From: Methylocystis sp. SC2 | GTDB lineage: Bacteria > Pseudomonadota > Alphaproteobacteria > Rhizobiales > Beijerinckiaceae | Direction of reading: 5' to 3' | Length of the DNA: 64,000 nucleotides | Assembly (NCBI RefSeq): GCF_000304315.1 | Contig: NC_018485.1 | Coordinates: 3,380,501-3,444,500 of the forward strand | In this document: positions 57,205 to 64,000 of the stretch, piece by piece | How positions within the stretch are numbered: the first letter of the stretch is position 1 | How the letters are laid out: each line of letters begins with the position of its first letter | Notes under the pieces: generated by a model | What the model was told of the DNA's origin: nothing | Databases searched by the model: none | The model's input: only the letters and a program-made list of their open reading frames with translations | Translations under genes and position numbers: made by a program

Positions 57205-58080
57205 ATGACCAAAGCGGTCGTCGGAATAATCGGCGGGTCAGGCGTTTATGATCTACCGGGGCTCGCCAACATCCGCCGCCAGCGGGTCACGACGCCCTGG
57301 GGCGAGCCTTCCGACGAACTCGTCTATGGCGAGCTCGGCGCGACCCAGGCGGTCTTTTTGCCGCGGCACGGGCGCGGCCACCGGCTTTCGCCCTCGACCA
57401 TCAACTACCGCGCCAATATCGACGCGATGAAGCGCGCCGGCGTCACCGATCTGATCTCGGTCTCGGCCTGCGGCTCGTTCAGATCGGAGCTTTTTCCCGG
57501 TCTCTTCGTGCTGATCGATCAATTCGTCGATCGCACCTTCGCGCGCCAATCCTCGTTTTTTGGCGACGGCTGCGTCGCCCATGTGTCGATGGCGCATCCG
57601 ATCGCCCCGCTGCTCGCGGCGCGCATCGCCGCGGCGGCCAAGGCGGAAAACATCGACCATGTCGCGAGCGGAACCTATGTCTGCATGGAAGGCCCGCAGT
57701 TTTCGTCCTACGCCGAATCGCTCACCTACAAGGCCGCGGGCTATGACGTGATCGGCATGACGGCGATGCCGGAAGCCAAGCTCGCGCGCGAAGCCGAAAT
57801 CTCCTACGCCACCGTCGCCATGGTGACCGATTTCGATTGCTGGCACCCCGAGCACGACAATGTCGACATCGCCTCGGTGATCGCTGTGGTTCAGAAGAAT
57901 TCGGCGACCGTCGCGCGATTGCTGGCGCGCGTTCTGACCGATTTCCCGCGCGACCATGAGGCCTGCCCGATCGGCTCCGACCGCGCGCTCGACAGCGCCA
58001 TCGTCACCGCCCCCGACGCGCGCGACCCGGGACTGTTGAAGAAGCTCGATGCGGTGATGAAAAGGGTGAATGGGGGGTGA
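57205..58080 (+). CDS. mtnP: S-methyl-5'-thioadenosine phosphorylase
   Basis: Splits methylthioadenosine, a by-product of polyamine and homoserine-lactone synthesis, into adenine and methylthioribose-1-phosphate. The 291-residue protein has GIIGGSGVYDLPG (7-19), the phosphate-site LPRHGRGH (about 52-59), CMEGPQFSSYAES (about 160-172) and GMTAMPEAKLAREA (about 183-196). AAGGAGA precedes the ATG. Adenine and methionine salvage would follow. Confidence 0.94.
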   Translation: MTKAVVGIIGGSGVYDLPGLANIRRQRVTTPWGEPSDELVYGELGATQAVFLPRHGRGHRLSPSTINYRANIDAMKRAGVTDLISVSACGSFRSELFPGLFVLIDQFVDRTFARQSSFFGDGCVAHVSMAHPIAPLLAARIAAAAKAENIDHVASGTYVCMEGPQFSSYAESLTYKAAGYDVIGMTAMPEAKLAREAEISYATVAMVTDFDCWHPEHDNVDIASVIAVVQKNSATVARLLARVLTDFPRDHEACPIGSDRALDSAIVTAPDARDPGLLKKLDAVMKRVNGG

Positions 58081-58256
58081 GGGGCGAAATACGGACGGCC
58101 GCGAGGCTCCCCCAGGAACGCGCCCCGTTGGCCGTCCGGCGCGCTCGATCGAGCATGTCCGCATCAATAATGAGGATCGGCTGCCAGCGTCGAAACATTG
58201 CTTCTGGCGGCTTCACAAAGATCGCCAGCCTGTCCGGTCGGTTGTAGGCTGGAGCA

Positions 58257-59273
58257 ATGCCCTGCGCGCCCACCTCCTCAAACCCCTCGCTTCCCCCCTT
58301 CCGCGAGCGGGCGCCGTGGCTCGGCGGCGATCTCCAGACCCTGCGCAACATCATCGTCGGCGGACCGCCGGAGCTTCCCGGCGGCGAGCGGCTGCTGCTC
58401 GCCATGCCCGACGGCGACCTTCTGGCGGCGCGGCTGGATCGGCCGGCCGCGGAAACGAACGCGCCGCTCGTCGTTCTGACGCATGGGCTCGCCGGCTCCG
58501 AATCGAGCCGGCATGGAATCGCCACGGCGCGCTATCTCGTGAGCCAAGGCTGGCCGGTGCTGCGCCTCAATCTGCGTGGCGCCGCGCCCTCGCGCCCGAC
58601 CTCCGGCGGGCGCTACCACGCCGGCAAGACCGAGGATCTCGTCGCGGCGCTGCGCGGCCTGCCGGCGGAGCTCGTGCGTCGCGGCGTTGTGCTCATCGGC
58701 AATTCGCTCGGCGGCAATCTCGTGCTGAAATTCGTCGGCGAGGGCGGCCATGGGCTGCCGGTTCGCGCCGCCGTCGCCGTGTCGACGCCGATCGACCTCG
58801 CGGCGTCCTGCGCCCGCATGATGGCGCCGCGCAATTTCATCTATCATCGCTACATGCTCAATGAGATGAAACGCGAAGCGCTGGCGCCGGGCGCCGCGCT
58901 CACCGCCGCCGAGCGCGCCGCCATCGCCGGCGCCCGCACGCTGTACGAATTCGACGATCGCTTCGTCGCGCCGCATTTCGGCTATCGGGGCGCGCAGGAC
59001 TATTACGACTCCAACGCGGCGAAGAATTTCCTCGCCGGCGCGAGCCTGCCGACGTTGATCCTGCACGCGCTCGACGACCCTTGGGTGCCGGCGGAGAGTT
59101 ATGCGGCGATCGACTGGTCGAATCTGCCGGCGATCGAGACGGCGTTGACGCAGGGCGGGGGACACATGGGTTTCCATGGCGCGGGCAGCCTGACGCCCTG
59201 GCATGATCGCGTCACGGCGCAGTGGCTGGCGCAAAAGGGTCTCGGCCCGGAACGCATGTTCGAGACGAAGTGA
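58257..59273 (+). CDS. YheT-like alpha/beta hydrolase
   Basis: A 338-residue alpha/beta hydrolase close to E. coli YheT. PWLGGDLQTL (20-29) is the YheT-specific start. The nucleophile elbow is GNSLGG with S150, the acid is in LHALDDPWVP and the catalytic histidine in GGGHMGFHG. YheT-type enzymes act on esters of uncertain identity. It follows mtnP after a 176-base gap holding a long-loop inverted repeat (58092-58138). Confidence 0.87.
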   Translation: MPCAPTSSNPSLPPFRERAPWLGGDLQTLRNIIVGGPPELPGGERLLLAMPDGDLLAARLDRPAAETNAPLVVLTHGLAGSESSRHGIATARYLVSQGWPVLRLNLRGAAPSRPTSGGRYHAGKTEDLVAALRGLPAELVRRGVVLIGNSLGGNLVLKFVGEGGHGLPVRAAVAVSTPIDLAASCARMMAPRNFIYHRYMLNEMKREALAPGAALTAAERAAIAGARTLYEFDDRFVAPHFGYRGAQDYYDSNAAKNFLAGASLPTLILHALDDPWVPAESYAAIDWSNLPAIETALTQGGGHMGFHGAGSLTPWHDRVTAQWLAQKGLGPERMFETK

Positions 59274-59283
59274 GACCGCAGCG

Positions 59284-60042
59284 ATGAATGCAGGCCAGAC
59301 GATGGTGTTCGGCGACAATGCGGGCGACTATCGCGCCTTTCGCCCGCATTATCCCGACGCGCTGTTCGCGTGGCTCGCAAGCGTCGCGACGCAGAGTCGG
59401 CTCGCCTGGGATTGCGGCTCGGGGAGCGGGCAGGCGGCGCTCGGACTGTCGCGCCATTTCTCACGCGTGCTCGCGACGGATCCCGATCCCCGGCAGCTGG
59501 CGCTCGCGCCAAAGGAGCCCAATGTCGACTATCGCCTGGCGCGGGCGGAAGACGACATCGGCCTGCGCGCGGAGGTCGATCTCATCGCCTGCGCCTGTTC
59601 GATCCACTGGTTCGACCTGCCGAAATTTTACGTAAACGCGCGGCGCGCCCTGCGCCCCGAGGGGATCATCGCGGCATGGACCTACGACTGGCCGCGAACG
59701 CAGATCGAGCCGATCGACTCGATCCTGCGCAGGCTGAAGGAGGATATTCTCGGCCCGTTCTGGGCGGAGAATTCGGCGCTTTATTTCGATCGCTACGAGA
59801 CCCTGCCGTTTCCGTTCAAGGACATCGACCGCCCGCAGTTTCAGACGCCCATCGCGCGCTCGAAAAGCGATCTCGTGAGCTTTCTCAAGACCTGGTCCGC
59901 GGTCGAGAAATACAGACTGCAGTATGGCCGCGATCCGCTGGCGCTCGTCGACCGGGAGTTGGAGGAAGCCTGGCGCGCGCATCCGCCCGATCTGCCGCTG
60001 TGCGTCCCGCTCTACATGCGCTGCGGCGTCAACACGGCGTGA
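59284..60042 (+). CDS. Class I SAM-dependent methyltransferase (UbiE/YcgJ-like)
   Basis: A 252-residue methyltransferase with motif I WDCGSGSGQAALGLS (42-56), acidic DPDP (about 65-68) as motif II, and the CSIHWFDLPKFY segment (about 104-115) typical of the subfamily related to trans-aconitate methyltransferase. Substrate unknown. The ATG lies ten bases after the YheT stop, so the two are probably co-transcribed. Confidence 0.85.
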   Translation: MNAGQTMVFGDNAGDYRAFRPHYPDALFAWLASVATQSRLAWDCGSGSGQAALGLSRHFSRVLATDPDPRQLALAPKEPNVDYRLARAEDDIGLRAEVDLIACACSIHWFDLPKFYVNARRALRPEGIIAAWTYDWPRTQIEPIDSILRRLKEDILGPFWAENSALYFDRYETLPFPFKDIDRPQFQTPIARSKSDLVSFLKTWSAVEKYRLQYGRDPLALVDRELEEAWRAHPPDLPLCVPLYMRCGVNTA

Positions 60043-60193
60043 ACTTAAGAATTGGCGGGGAACGACGCCCGCCTATTCTATGTGTCGCCCGCAGTTTTCC
60101 CTAATTTTGCCCGTTTCTTGACGACGATGAAGAGTCGTCGCGTTGAGCCAATGCCGTATTTCCTAAGGGGATCATTCTGCAAAGGACAGCAAC

Positions 60194-60385
60194 ATGCTTG
60201 AGGCCGGGAAAATCTATAGAGTCACGACGCTGGTGAATTGCGAAGGCGCCTGGGACGAAGAGATCGATCTGTGGACAGTGACGGCGGTCGAAGGCACCTG
60301 CGCCAAGCTCTGCAATGAGAATCGCGAAAACAGGATCGTCGACACGGCGTCCTGGAATTTCGTCAAAGCCGAAGCGGTCGAATAG
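60194..60385 (+). CDS. Small conserved-looking hypothetical protein
   Basis: A 63-residue soluble protein, MLEAGKIYRVTTLVNCEGAW onward, with a beta-rich, KOW/SH3-like pattern (IYRVTTLV, IDLWTVTAVEG, RIVDTASWNFVKAEAVE). Two cysteines. No family is recognised. An AAAGGACAG ribosome-binding site and good codon use support it. The 151-base gap before it contains a six-base inverted repeat (60120-60139). Confidence 0.65.
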   Translation: MLEAGKIYRVTTLVNCEGAWDEEIDLWTVTAVEGTCAKLCNENRENRIVDTASWNFVKAEAVE

Positions 60386-60461
60386 ATTTCTGAGCGGCTG
60401 TCGGAGGACAGCGTCGTCCCCGCGACGAGGCGTCGCATGTCGCGCGGGCGCCGAAGCGCCG

Positions 60462-61415
60462 CTATTTGCACTTCATCAGCCGGGCGTCCTTCGTTAAGCC
60501 GGATTCGGTGCACAAGCCGAAGTGCCTGTCGGCGTCGTCGTTAGGACAGCCGCCGCCGGATTGTTTGTCGTAAGCGGCGAAATAATAACTGTCGAAGTTC
60601 TGCTCGCGCGTTTTCCACGTGCTGAAATAATCAATTTCCGACTCGATGTTCATGTCCTTCATGCCGGCGTTGTTGCCGCAACTCGGCCAGCCTTCCTCGG
60701 TGACGATAACCGGCTTCGTGGTTTTGCTCGCTAAGCCCGTAACAGTGGCCTGAATGTCGTTTGCGACGCTCCTGCCGTTGACCTTCTCGGGCGAGCCGCC
60801 CCAGAACGGATAGATATTCGCGCCGATGACGGGGACATTCTGCAACACTTTTTGAGGATCGCTGGCGACGAGGCGAATCCAATCCGGCGCGCGTTGCGCC
60901 GTCGTCACCACAACCTTGTTGTTGGTCTTACTCCTGAGCGTGTTCATGTCGGCCACGATTCGCTGCTGCATCGCCGGCTGCGGATTGCCTTGCCAATCGA
61001 ACATGTCTTCATTGCCGACGACGAATGCGATGACCGTTCCGGGGTAGCGGATATTAGCGTCAACGGCGGCGCTAATCTGCGACTGCGTCCAGTCGGGATG
61101 ATCGGGAAATTCGAAAACGCCGAGCATCAGGCGCATGTTTCTTGCCGACGCTAGCTCAGCGATGCTTACGCATTGCTGCCCGTTGATCGTGCAATAGGTC
61201 GAGTAGAATGTTTTGACCCGCGAAAAGCCCAGCGTCCTGATCTGGGTGAAATCGTCGCCAACGACCTTCTTCATCGTCGCGACGTCATTGGCCTTCTGCG
61301 CCGCCACGTAAGCGCCGCTGTGCGCAGGGTCGTAGTTGACGCCGTTCTCGGCGGCATAGGCATGGGACGACGCGAAAATAGACGCCACGAGGGCGCTGCG
61401 AATCCAAGTCTTCAT
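60462..61415 (-). CDS. Secreted GH17-like beta-1,3-glucanase
   Basis: A 317-residue exported protein with a signal peptide (about 1-22). The TIM-barrel hydrolase shows the GH17 pair: the acid/base E136 in VVGNEDMF and the nucleophile E240 in VIVTEEGWPSCG. The GVNYDPAH start of the mature protein and the IGANIYPFWGG segment fit the same family. Six or more cysteines (C75, C82, C246 and four near the end) point to disulfides. It should cut beta-1,3-glucans outside the cell. GGAGG supports the ATG at 61415. No glucan synthase is encoded nearby. Confidence 0.82.
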   Translation of the reverse strand: MKTWIRSALVASIFASSHAYAAENGVNYDPAHSGAYVAAQKANDVATMKKVVGDDFTQIRTLGFSRVKTFYSTYCTINGQQCVSIAELASARNMRLMLGVFEFPDHPDWTQSQISAAVDANIRYPGTVIAFVVGNEDMFDWQGNPQPAMQQRIVADMNTLRSKTNNKVVVTTAQRAPDWIRLVASDPQKVLQNVPVIGANIYPFWGGSPEKVNGRSVANDIQATVTGLASKTTKPVIVTEEGWPSCGNNAGMKDMNIESEIDYFSTWKTREQNFDSYYFAAYDKQSGGGCPNDDADRHFGLCTESGLTKDARLMKCK

Positions 61416-61626
61416 AAATTCCTCCAAGATCTCTCTTAAAAGACGAGCGAACTTAACTTCCTTTGAGGTTTTTAAAACTTAAGAGGCGTGACAATCCGAC
61501 TTTTCAACTAGAATTTTGTGGCGCGTGCGGTTTGATCTCGCCCGACGCGGCGCTGTGGCTCGGCGGCGTCAGTCGCGCTATGAAGGAGCGAGTCGGCGTC
61601 GACGCCGCGCGCATCGGGAGGCGGGG

Positions 61627-62055
61627 ATGTATAAGAAAATTCTGGTGGCGGTGGAGATCGGCGAGGACGAGGTCACTCAGCTCGCGCTCGACGCGGCGGT
61701 GGCGCTCGCAAAAGTGGAGCATGAGGCGGAGCTTCGGCTCGTCAATGTCCAGCCGCTCGTTCCGGTGGCCTTCATCGACTACATCCCGCCCAATTTCGAC
61801 GAGGAGATGCGCGAGGCGACCGAAAAGGACCTCGCAGTGTTGCGCAGCAAGGTCGCCTATCCGGCGGAGCGCGTCTCTTCGATCGTGCGCTTCGGCGCCG
61901 TCTACCCGGAAGTGCTCGCCGAGGCCGAGGAATGGGGCGCCGACCTTGTCGTGGTCGGTTCGCATCGCCCGACGATGGCCACCTATCTGCTCGGCTCCAA
62001 CGCCAAGACCATCGTGCGTCACGCCAAATGTTCGGTGCTCGTCGTGCGCAAATAG
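61627..62055 (+). CDS. Universal stress protein (UspA family)
   Basis: A 142-residue UspA-domain protein. MYKKILVAVE forms strand 1, and the C-terminal nucleotide loop is GSHRPTMATYLLGSNAKTI followed by VRHAKCSVLVVR. These loops suggest ATP binding. It acts in stress survival by an unclear mechanism. The ATG at 61627 follows a GGGAGG ribosome-binding site. Confidence 0.92.
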   Translation: MYKKILVAVEIGEDEVTQLALDAAVALAKVEHEAELRLVNVQPLVPVAFIDYIPPNFDEEMREATEKDLAVLRSKVAYPAERVSSIVRFGAVYPEVLAEAEEWGADLVVVGSHRPTMATYLLGSNAKTIVRHAKCSVLVVRK

Positions 62056-62096
62056 GCCGCGGTGACAGGCGCCGGGCGCGCGGCTAGACTTTGGAA

Positions 62097-62438
62097 ATGC
62101 TCCGATTCGCGGCAGTAGCGATTACAATTTGCCTCTTGCTCGGCGGCGGCGCCGCGGCGGCGAAAGCCCCTGTCGACGCCCAACTGCTGAAGCGCGGGCG
62201 GGCGATCGCGCAAGCAAATTGCGGCCGCTGCCATGCGGTCGGCGCGCGCGGCGTCAGCGCCAATGCCAAGTCGCCGCCGTTTCGCGTTCTCGCGCGAAAA
62301 TATCCGCTGCACAATCTCGAAGAGGCGCTCGCCGAGGGCATCGTCGTCGGCCATGAGGGCGTCGAGATGCCGCAGTTTCGGCTCAGCGCCGCGCAGATCG
62401 AAGCGCTGCTCGCCTATCTCGAATCCATCCAGAGATAG
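62097..62438 (+). CDS. Small periplasmic c-type cytochrome
   Basis: A 113-residue protein with a signal peptide (about 1-22) and a heme c motif C42-G-R-C45-H46, with a distal axial methionine M91 in EGVEMPQF, as in class I cytochromes c. It carries electrons in the periplasm; its partner is not evident. ATG at 62097 is preceded by a TTG in frame at 62091. Confidence 0.9.
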   Translation: MLRFAAVAITICLLLGGGAAAAKAPVDAQLLKRGRAIAQANCGRCHAVGARGVSANAKSPPFRVLARKYPLHNLEEALAEGIVVGHEGVEMPQFRLSAAQIEALLAYLESIQR

Positions 62439-62472
62439 CGCCTGCGCGACCGCCGGCGCGGAATGAATCACG

Positions 62473-63153
62473 ATGGTTGATCTTGCGATCGACAGGCTTT
62501 TTGCGGGGCGCCCGCGCGAGATCGCGCCGGGCCGCAGAAGCGCGATCCGCAAGGCGCCGCTTGCCGCGCCCTGGCGCATTGAAGCGGAGGGCCTCGTCGG
62601 CGATCGACAGGCGGACCGGCGCCATCATGGCGGCGTCGAGAAAGCGCTGCATCACTATCCCTGCGAGCACTACGACGCCTGGCGCGCCGATCTGCCGGAA
62701 CTCGCCGGCGAATTCGTCGCGCCTGCTTTCGGCGAGAACGTCTCGACGCGGGGGCTTGCGGAAGATGGGGTTTGCGTCGGCGACGTCTTCGCGCTCGGCG
62801 GCGCGCGCTTGCAGGTCAGCCAAGGCCGCCAGCCGTGCCTGACCCTCAATTTTCGTTTCGGTCGGCGCGACATGGCGCGGCGCACGCAGGAAAGCATGCG
62901 CTGCGGCTGGTACTATCGCGTTCTGGAGCCGGGCGAGGCGCGTCCAGGCGACTTGCTGCGGCTCATCGAGCGTCGGCGGCCGGCATGGACGCTCGCGCGG
63001 CTCTACGCCTTGCTTTACGGGCGCACGCTCGCCTTCGACGAACTTGCCGAGATGGCCGCGCTGCCGGAGCTTGCGCCGAATTGGCGCGACCTCGCGCGCC
63101 GGCGGATCGAAAGGGGCAAGGTGGAGGACTGGACGCGGCGGCTTGGCGGATAG
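62473..63153 (+). CDS. MOSC-domain protein (YiiM-like)
   Basis: A 226-residue MOSC protein with the 3-alpha C-terminal domain. The MOSC marks are GLVGDRQADRRHHGGVEKALHHYP (about 40-63), FGENVSTRGL (about 87-96) and the molybdenum-ligand type cysteine in GRQPCLTLNFRF (about 117-128). YiiM detoxifies N-hydroxylated bases with molybdenum cofactor. The gene follows the cytochrome by 34 bases. Confidence 0.87.
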   Translation: MVDLAIDRLFAGRPREIAPGRRSAIRKAPLAAPWRIEAEGLVGDRQADRRHHGGVEKALHHYPCEHYDAWRADLPELAGEFVAPAFGENVSTRGLAEDGVCVGDVFALGGARLQVSQGRQPCLTLNFRFGRRDMARRTQESMRCGWYYRVLEPGEARPGDLLRLIERRRPAWTLARLYALLYGRTLAFDELAEMAALPELAPNWRDLARRRIERGKVEDWTRRLGG

Positions 63154-63257
63154 GCGGCTCGGACATCTGCGACAAAGTCGTTTGCGCTCGGCGTCGCCCT
63201 ACGCAATGCTCGCCGTTGTCGGCCACTCATTGGCGAACCGCACATTGCAGGCGATCG

Positions 63258-63713
63258 ATGAAAGACATGGATATGGACGAACCCAAGGCGGTGCGCCGAA
63301 TGCTCGATCGGATCGATCCGATCGGCTACCTGCTCACCGAAGGCTTTCACCTTCTCGGATTGTTCGCCATCGGCGGCGCAACGGTCTGGGCGGCGGCGAA
63401 AGCCTTCCTCGAAATGGCGACGAAGGGCCACGCGACGATCGAGGACCTGTTGCTGCTATTCATCTATCTCGAGATCGGCTCGATGGTCGGCATCTATTTC
63501 CGCACCAACCACATGCCGGTGCGCTTCCTCCTCTATGTCGGCATCACCGCGCTCACCCGCCACATGATCGGCTATGTGCAGACGGAGTCGCTCCCGGACG
63601 TCGGCATACTGATCCTCGCGGGCGCGACGCTCATTCTCTCGCTCGCCGTCCTCACGATCCGCTACGCCTCGGCGCGGTTTCCCTCCAAGGCGTCAGACGG
63701 AATGGACGGCTGA
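63258..63713 (+). CDS. PsiE-family phosphate-starvation-inducible membrane protein
   Basis: A 151-residue protein with four membrane helices at about 25-45, 57-77, 89-104 and 114-132. The family's LEIGSMVGIYFRTNHMPVRFLLYVGITALTRHMIGY stretch (about 70-105) is clear in blocks such as IYFRTNHMPVRF. Function unknown; in E. coli psiE is controlled by phosphate. The start at 63258 is within a short purine-rich stretch. Confidence 0.85.
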   Translation: MKDMDMDEPKAVRRMLDRIDPIGYLLTEGFHLLGLFAIGGATVWAAAKAFLEMATKGHATIEDLLLLFIYLEIGSMVGIYFRTNHMPVRFLLYVGITALTRHMIGYVQTESLPDVGILILAGATLILSLAVLTIRYASARFPSKASDGMDG

Positions 63714-63733
63714 GCGCGCCGGTGAGGCGCGCT
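63713..63733. terminator. G+C-rich hairpin between convergent genes
   Basis: AGCGCGCC and GGCGCGCT pair around GGTGA right at the psiE stop. A second partial stem (CTCCCGC with GCGGGAG) follows. There is no T-run, so this may be a weak or Rho-assisted end. Confidence 0.3.
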
Positions 63734-63768
63734 CCCGCCGTCGCGGCGGAAGCGCGGGAGACGGCGCG

Positions 63769-63999
63769 TCACTTCATCCTGGAGAGCGCATCGGCGCAAT
63801 CCGGCGAGACTTCGGCCTTATGCGCCTGAAAACAGGCGAGGATGCGCCCGCCGCCGGGCATGACGCCGCTGCACAGCCTCGAATAATCGGCCTTGCATCT
63901 TACCTTCACGTCGTCGGGAATATCGTTTGCCGCCATGGCCTGCACAGGCGCGACGCTGGCGAAGAGGGCGATCAGCAACAGGCATAGGGAATGGCGCAT
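63769..63999 (-). CDS. Secreted cysteine-rich-repeat protein
   Basis: A 76-residue exported protein: signal peptide about 1-23 (ending QAMAA), then one cysteine-rich repeat like those of the Golgi-apparatus-protein-1 family, with CKADYSRLCSGVMPGGGRI and ACFQAHKAEVSPDCADAL (four cysteines that can form two disulfides). Many alphaproteobacteria encode such short proteins of unknown function. The whole gene lies just inside the window edge. Confidence 0.82.
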   Translation of the reverse strand: MRHSLCLLLIALFASVAPVQAMAANDIPDDVKVRCKADYSRLCSGVMPGGGRILACFQAHKAEVSPDCADALSRMK

Positions 64000-64000
64000 G

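Noticed and set aside
58092-58138. Inverted repeat CGGACGGCC / GGCCGTCCG after mtnP as a terminator
   Set aside because: The loop is 29 bases and no T-run follows, so I did not list it as a terminator.
61433-61481. Distant inverted repeat CTCTTAA / TTAAGAG upstream of the GH17 gene
   Set aside because: Seven-base arms about 35 bases apart in an AT-rich strip can arise by chance.

Overview
The window reads as chromosomal DNA from a G+C-rich alphaproteobacterium, most likely of the order Hyphomicrobiales (Rhizobiales). This rests on gene content and order: hdaA-ppk-ppx followed by rnd, bamE-DUF177-plsX-fabH-ihfA, the F1 ATP synthase order atpHAGDC, a type-2 argC, DUF1289 and DUF992 proteins, and many ATGA/GTGA stop-start overlaps. 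The genus cannot be proved from this window; a methanotroph-like or Beijerinckiaceae-like genome is only a guess. No rRNA, tRNA, CRISPR array, transposase or phage gene was seen. Nearly all of the window is ordinary core and near-core chromosome with small insertions between conserved blocks.

Layout. 1-1171 (minus): start of lptD and all of lptG (LPS export). 1563-4860: pepA and holC, separated by two small genes (a DUF4383 membrane protein and a BON-like protein). 4902-8655: a methyltransferase coupled to a PotGHI-type ABC importer that has no binding-protein gene. 8652-14931: a tightly packed run of CDP-alcohol phosphatidyltransferase, PerM-like permease, hdaA, ppk and ppx. 14981-17900: a secreted Ntn hydrolase, a small secreted protein, and rnd. 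18235-25991: TPR protein, bcp, a giant AsmA/YhdP-like protein, an AT-richer four-TM orphan, and tyrS. 26108-34464 is the most accessory part: an AbrB/VapC toxin-antitoxin pair, an MBOAT plus SGNH polysaccharide O-acetylation pair, a repeat-rich intergenic zone, an orphan PD-(D/E)XK nuclease-like gene, EcsC, DUF992, an SDR and a FitAB toxin-antitoxin pair.

34639-45194 is again core: purF, cvpA, radA, ihfA, fabH, plsX, DUF177, bamE, a lytic transglycosylase and argC. 45287-51625: a small membrane protein, a flavodoxin-fold protein, a POT transporter, alaS, and a cyclic-nucleotide-gated K+ channel translationally coupled to alaS. 51938-56954: F1 ATP synthase on the minus strand. 57205-63999: mtnP, a YheT-like hydrolase, a methyltransferase, small proteins, a GH17-like glucanase, UspA, a cytochrome c, a MOSC protein, a PsiE-like protein and a Cys-rich secreted protein.

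The most striking signal is a set of dispersed palindromic repeats. One family occurs once between genes (30008-30110) and once inside the MBOAT coding sequence (27159-27266). There it is 108 bp long, exactly in frame, and adds 36 residues between two membrane segments, much as Rickettsia palindromic elements invade proteins. Other families lie between potG and potH, in the acetylation/nuclease gap, and between genes of the ATP synthase operon.
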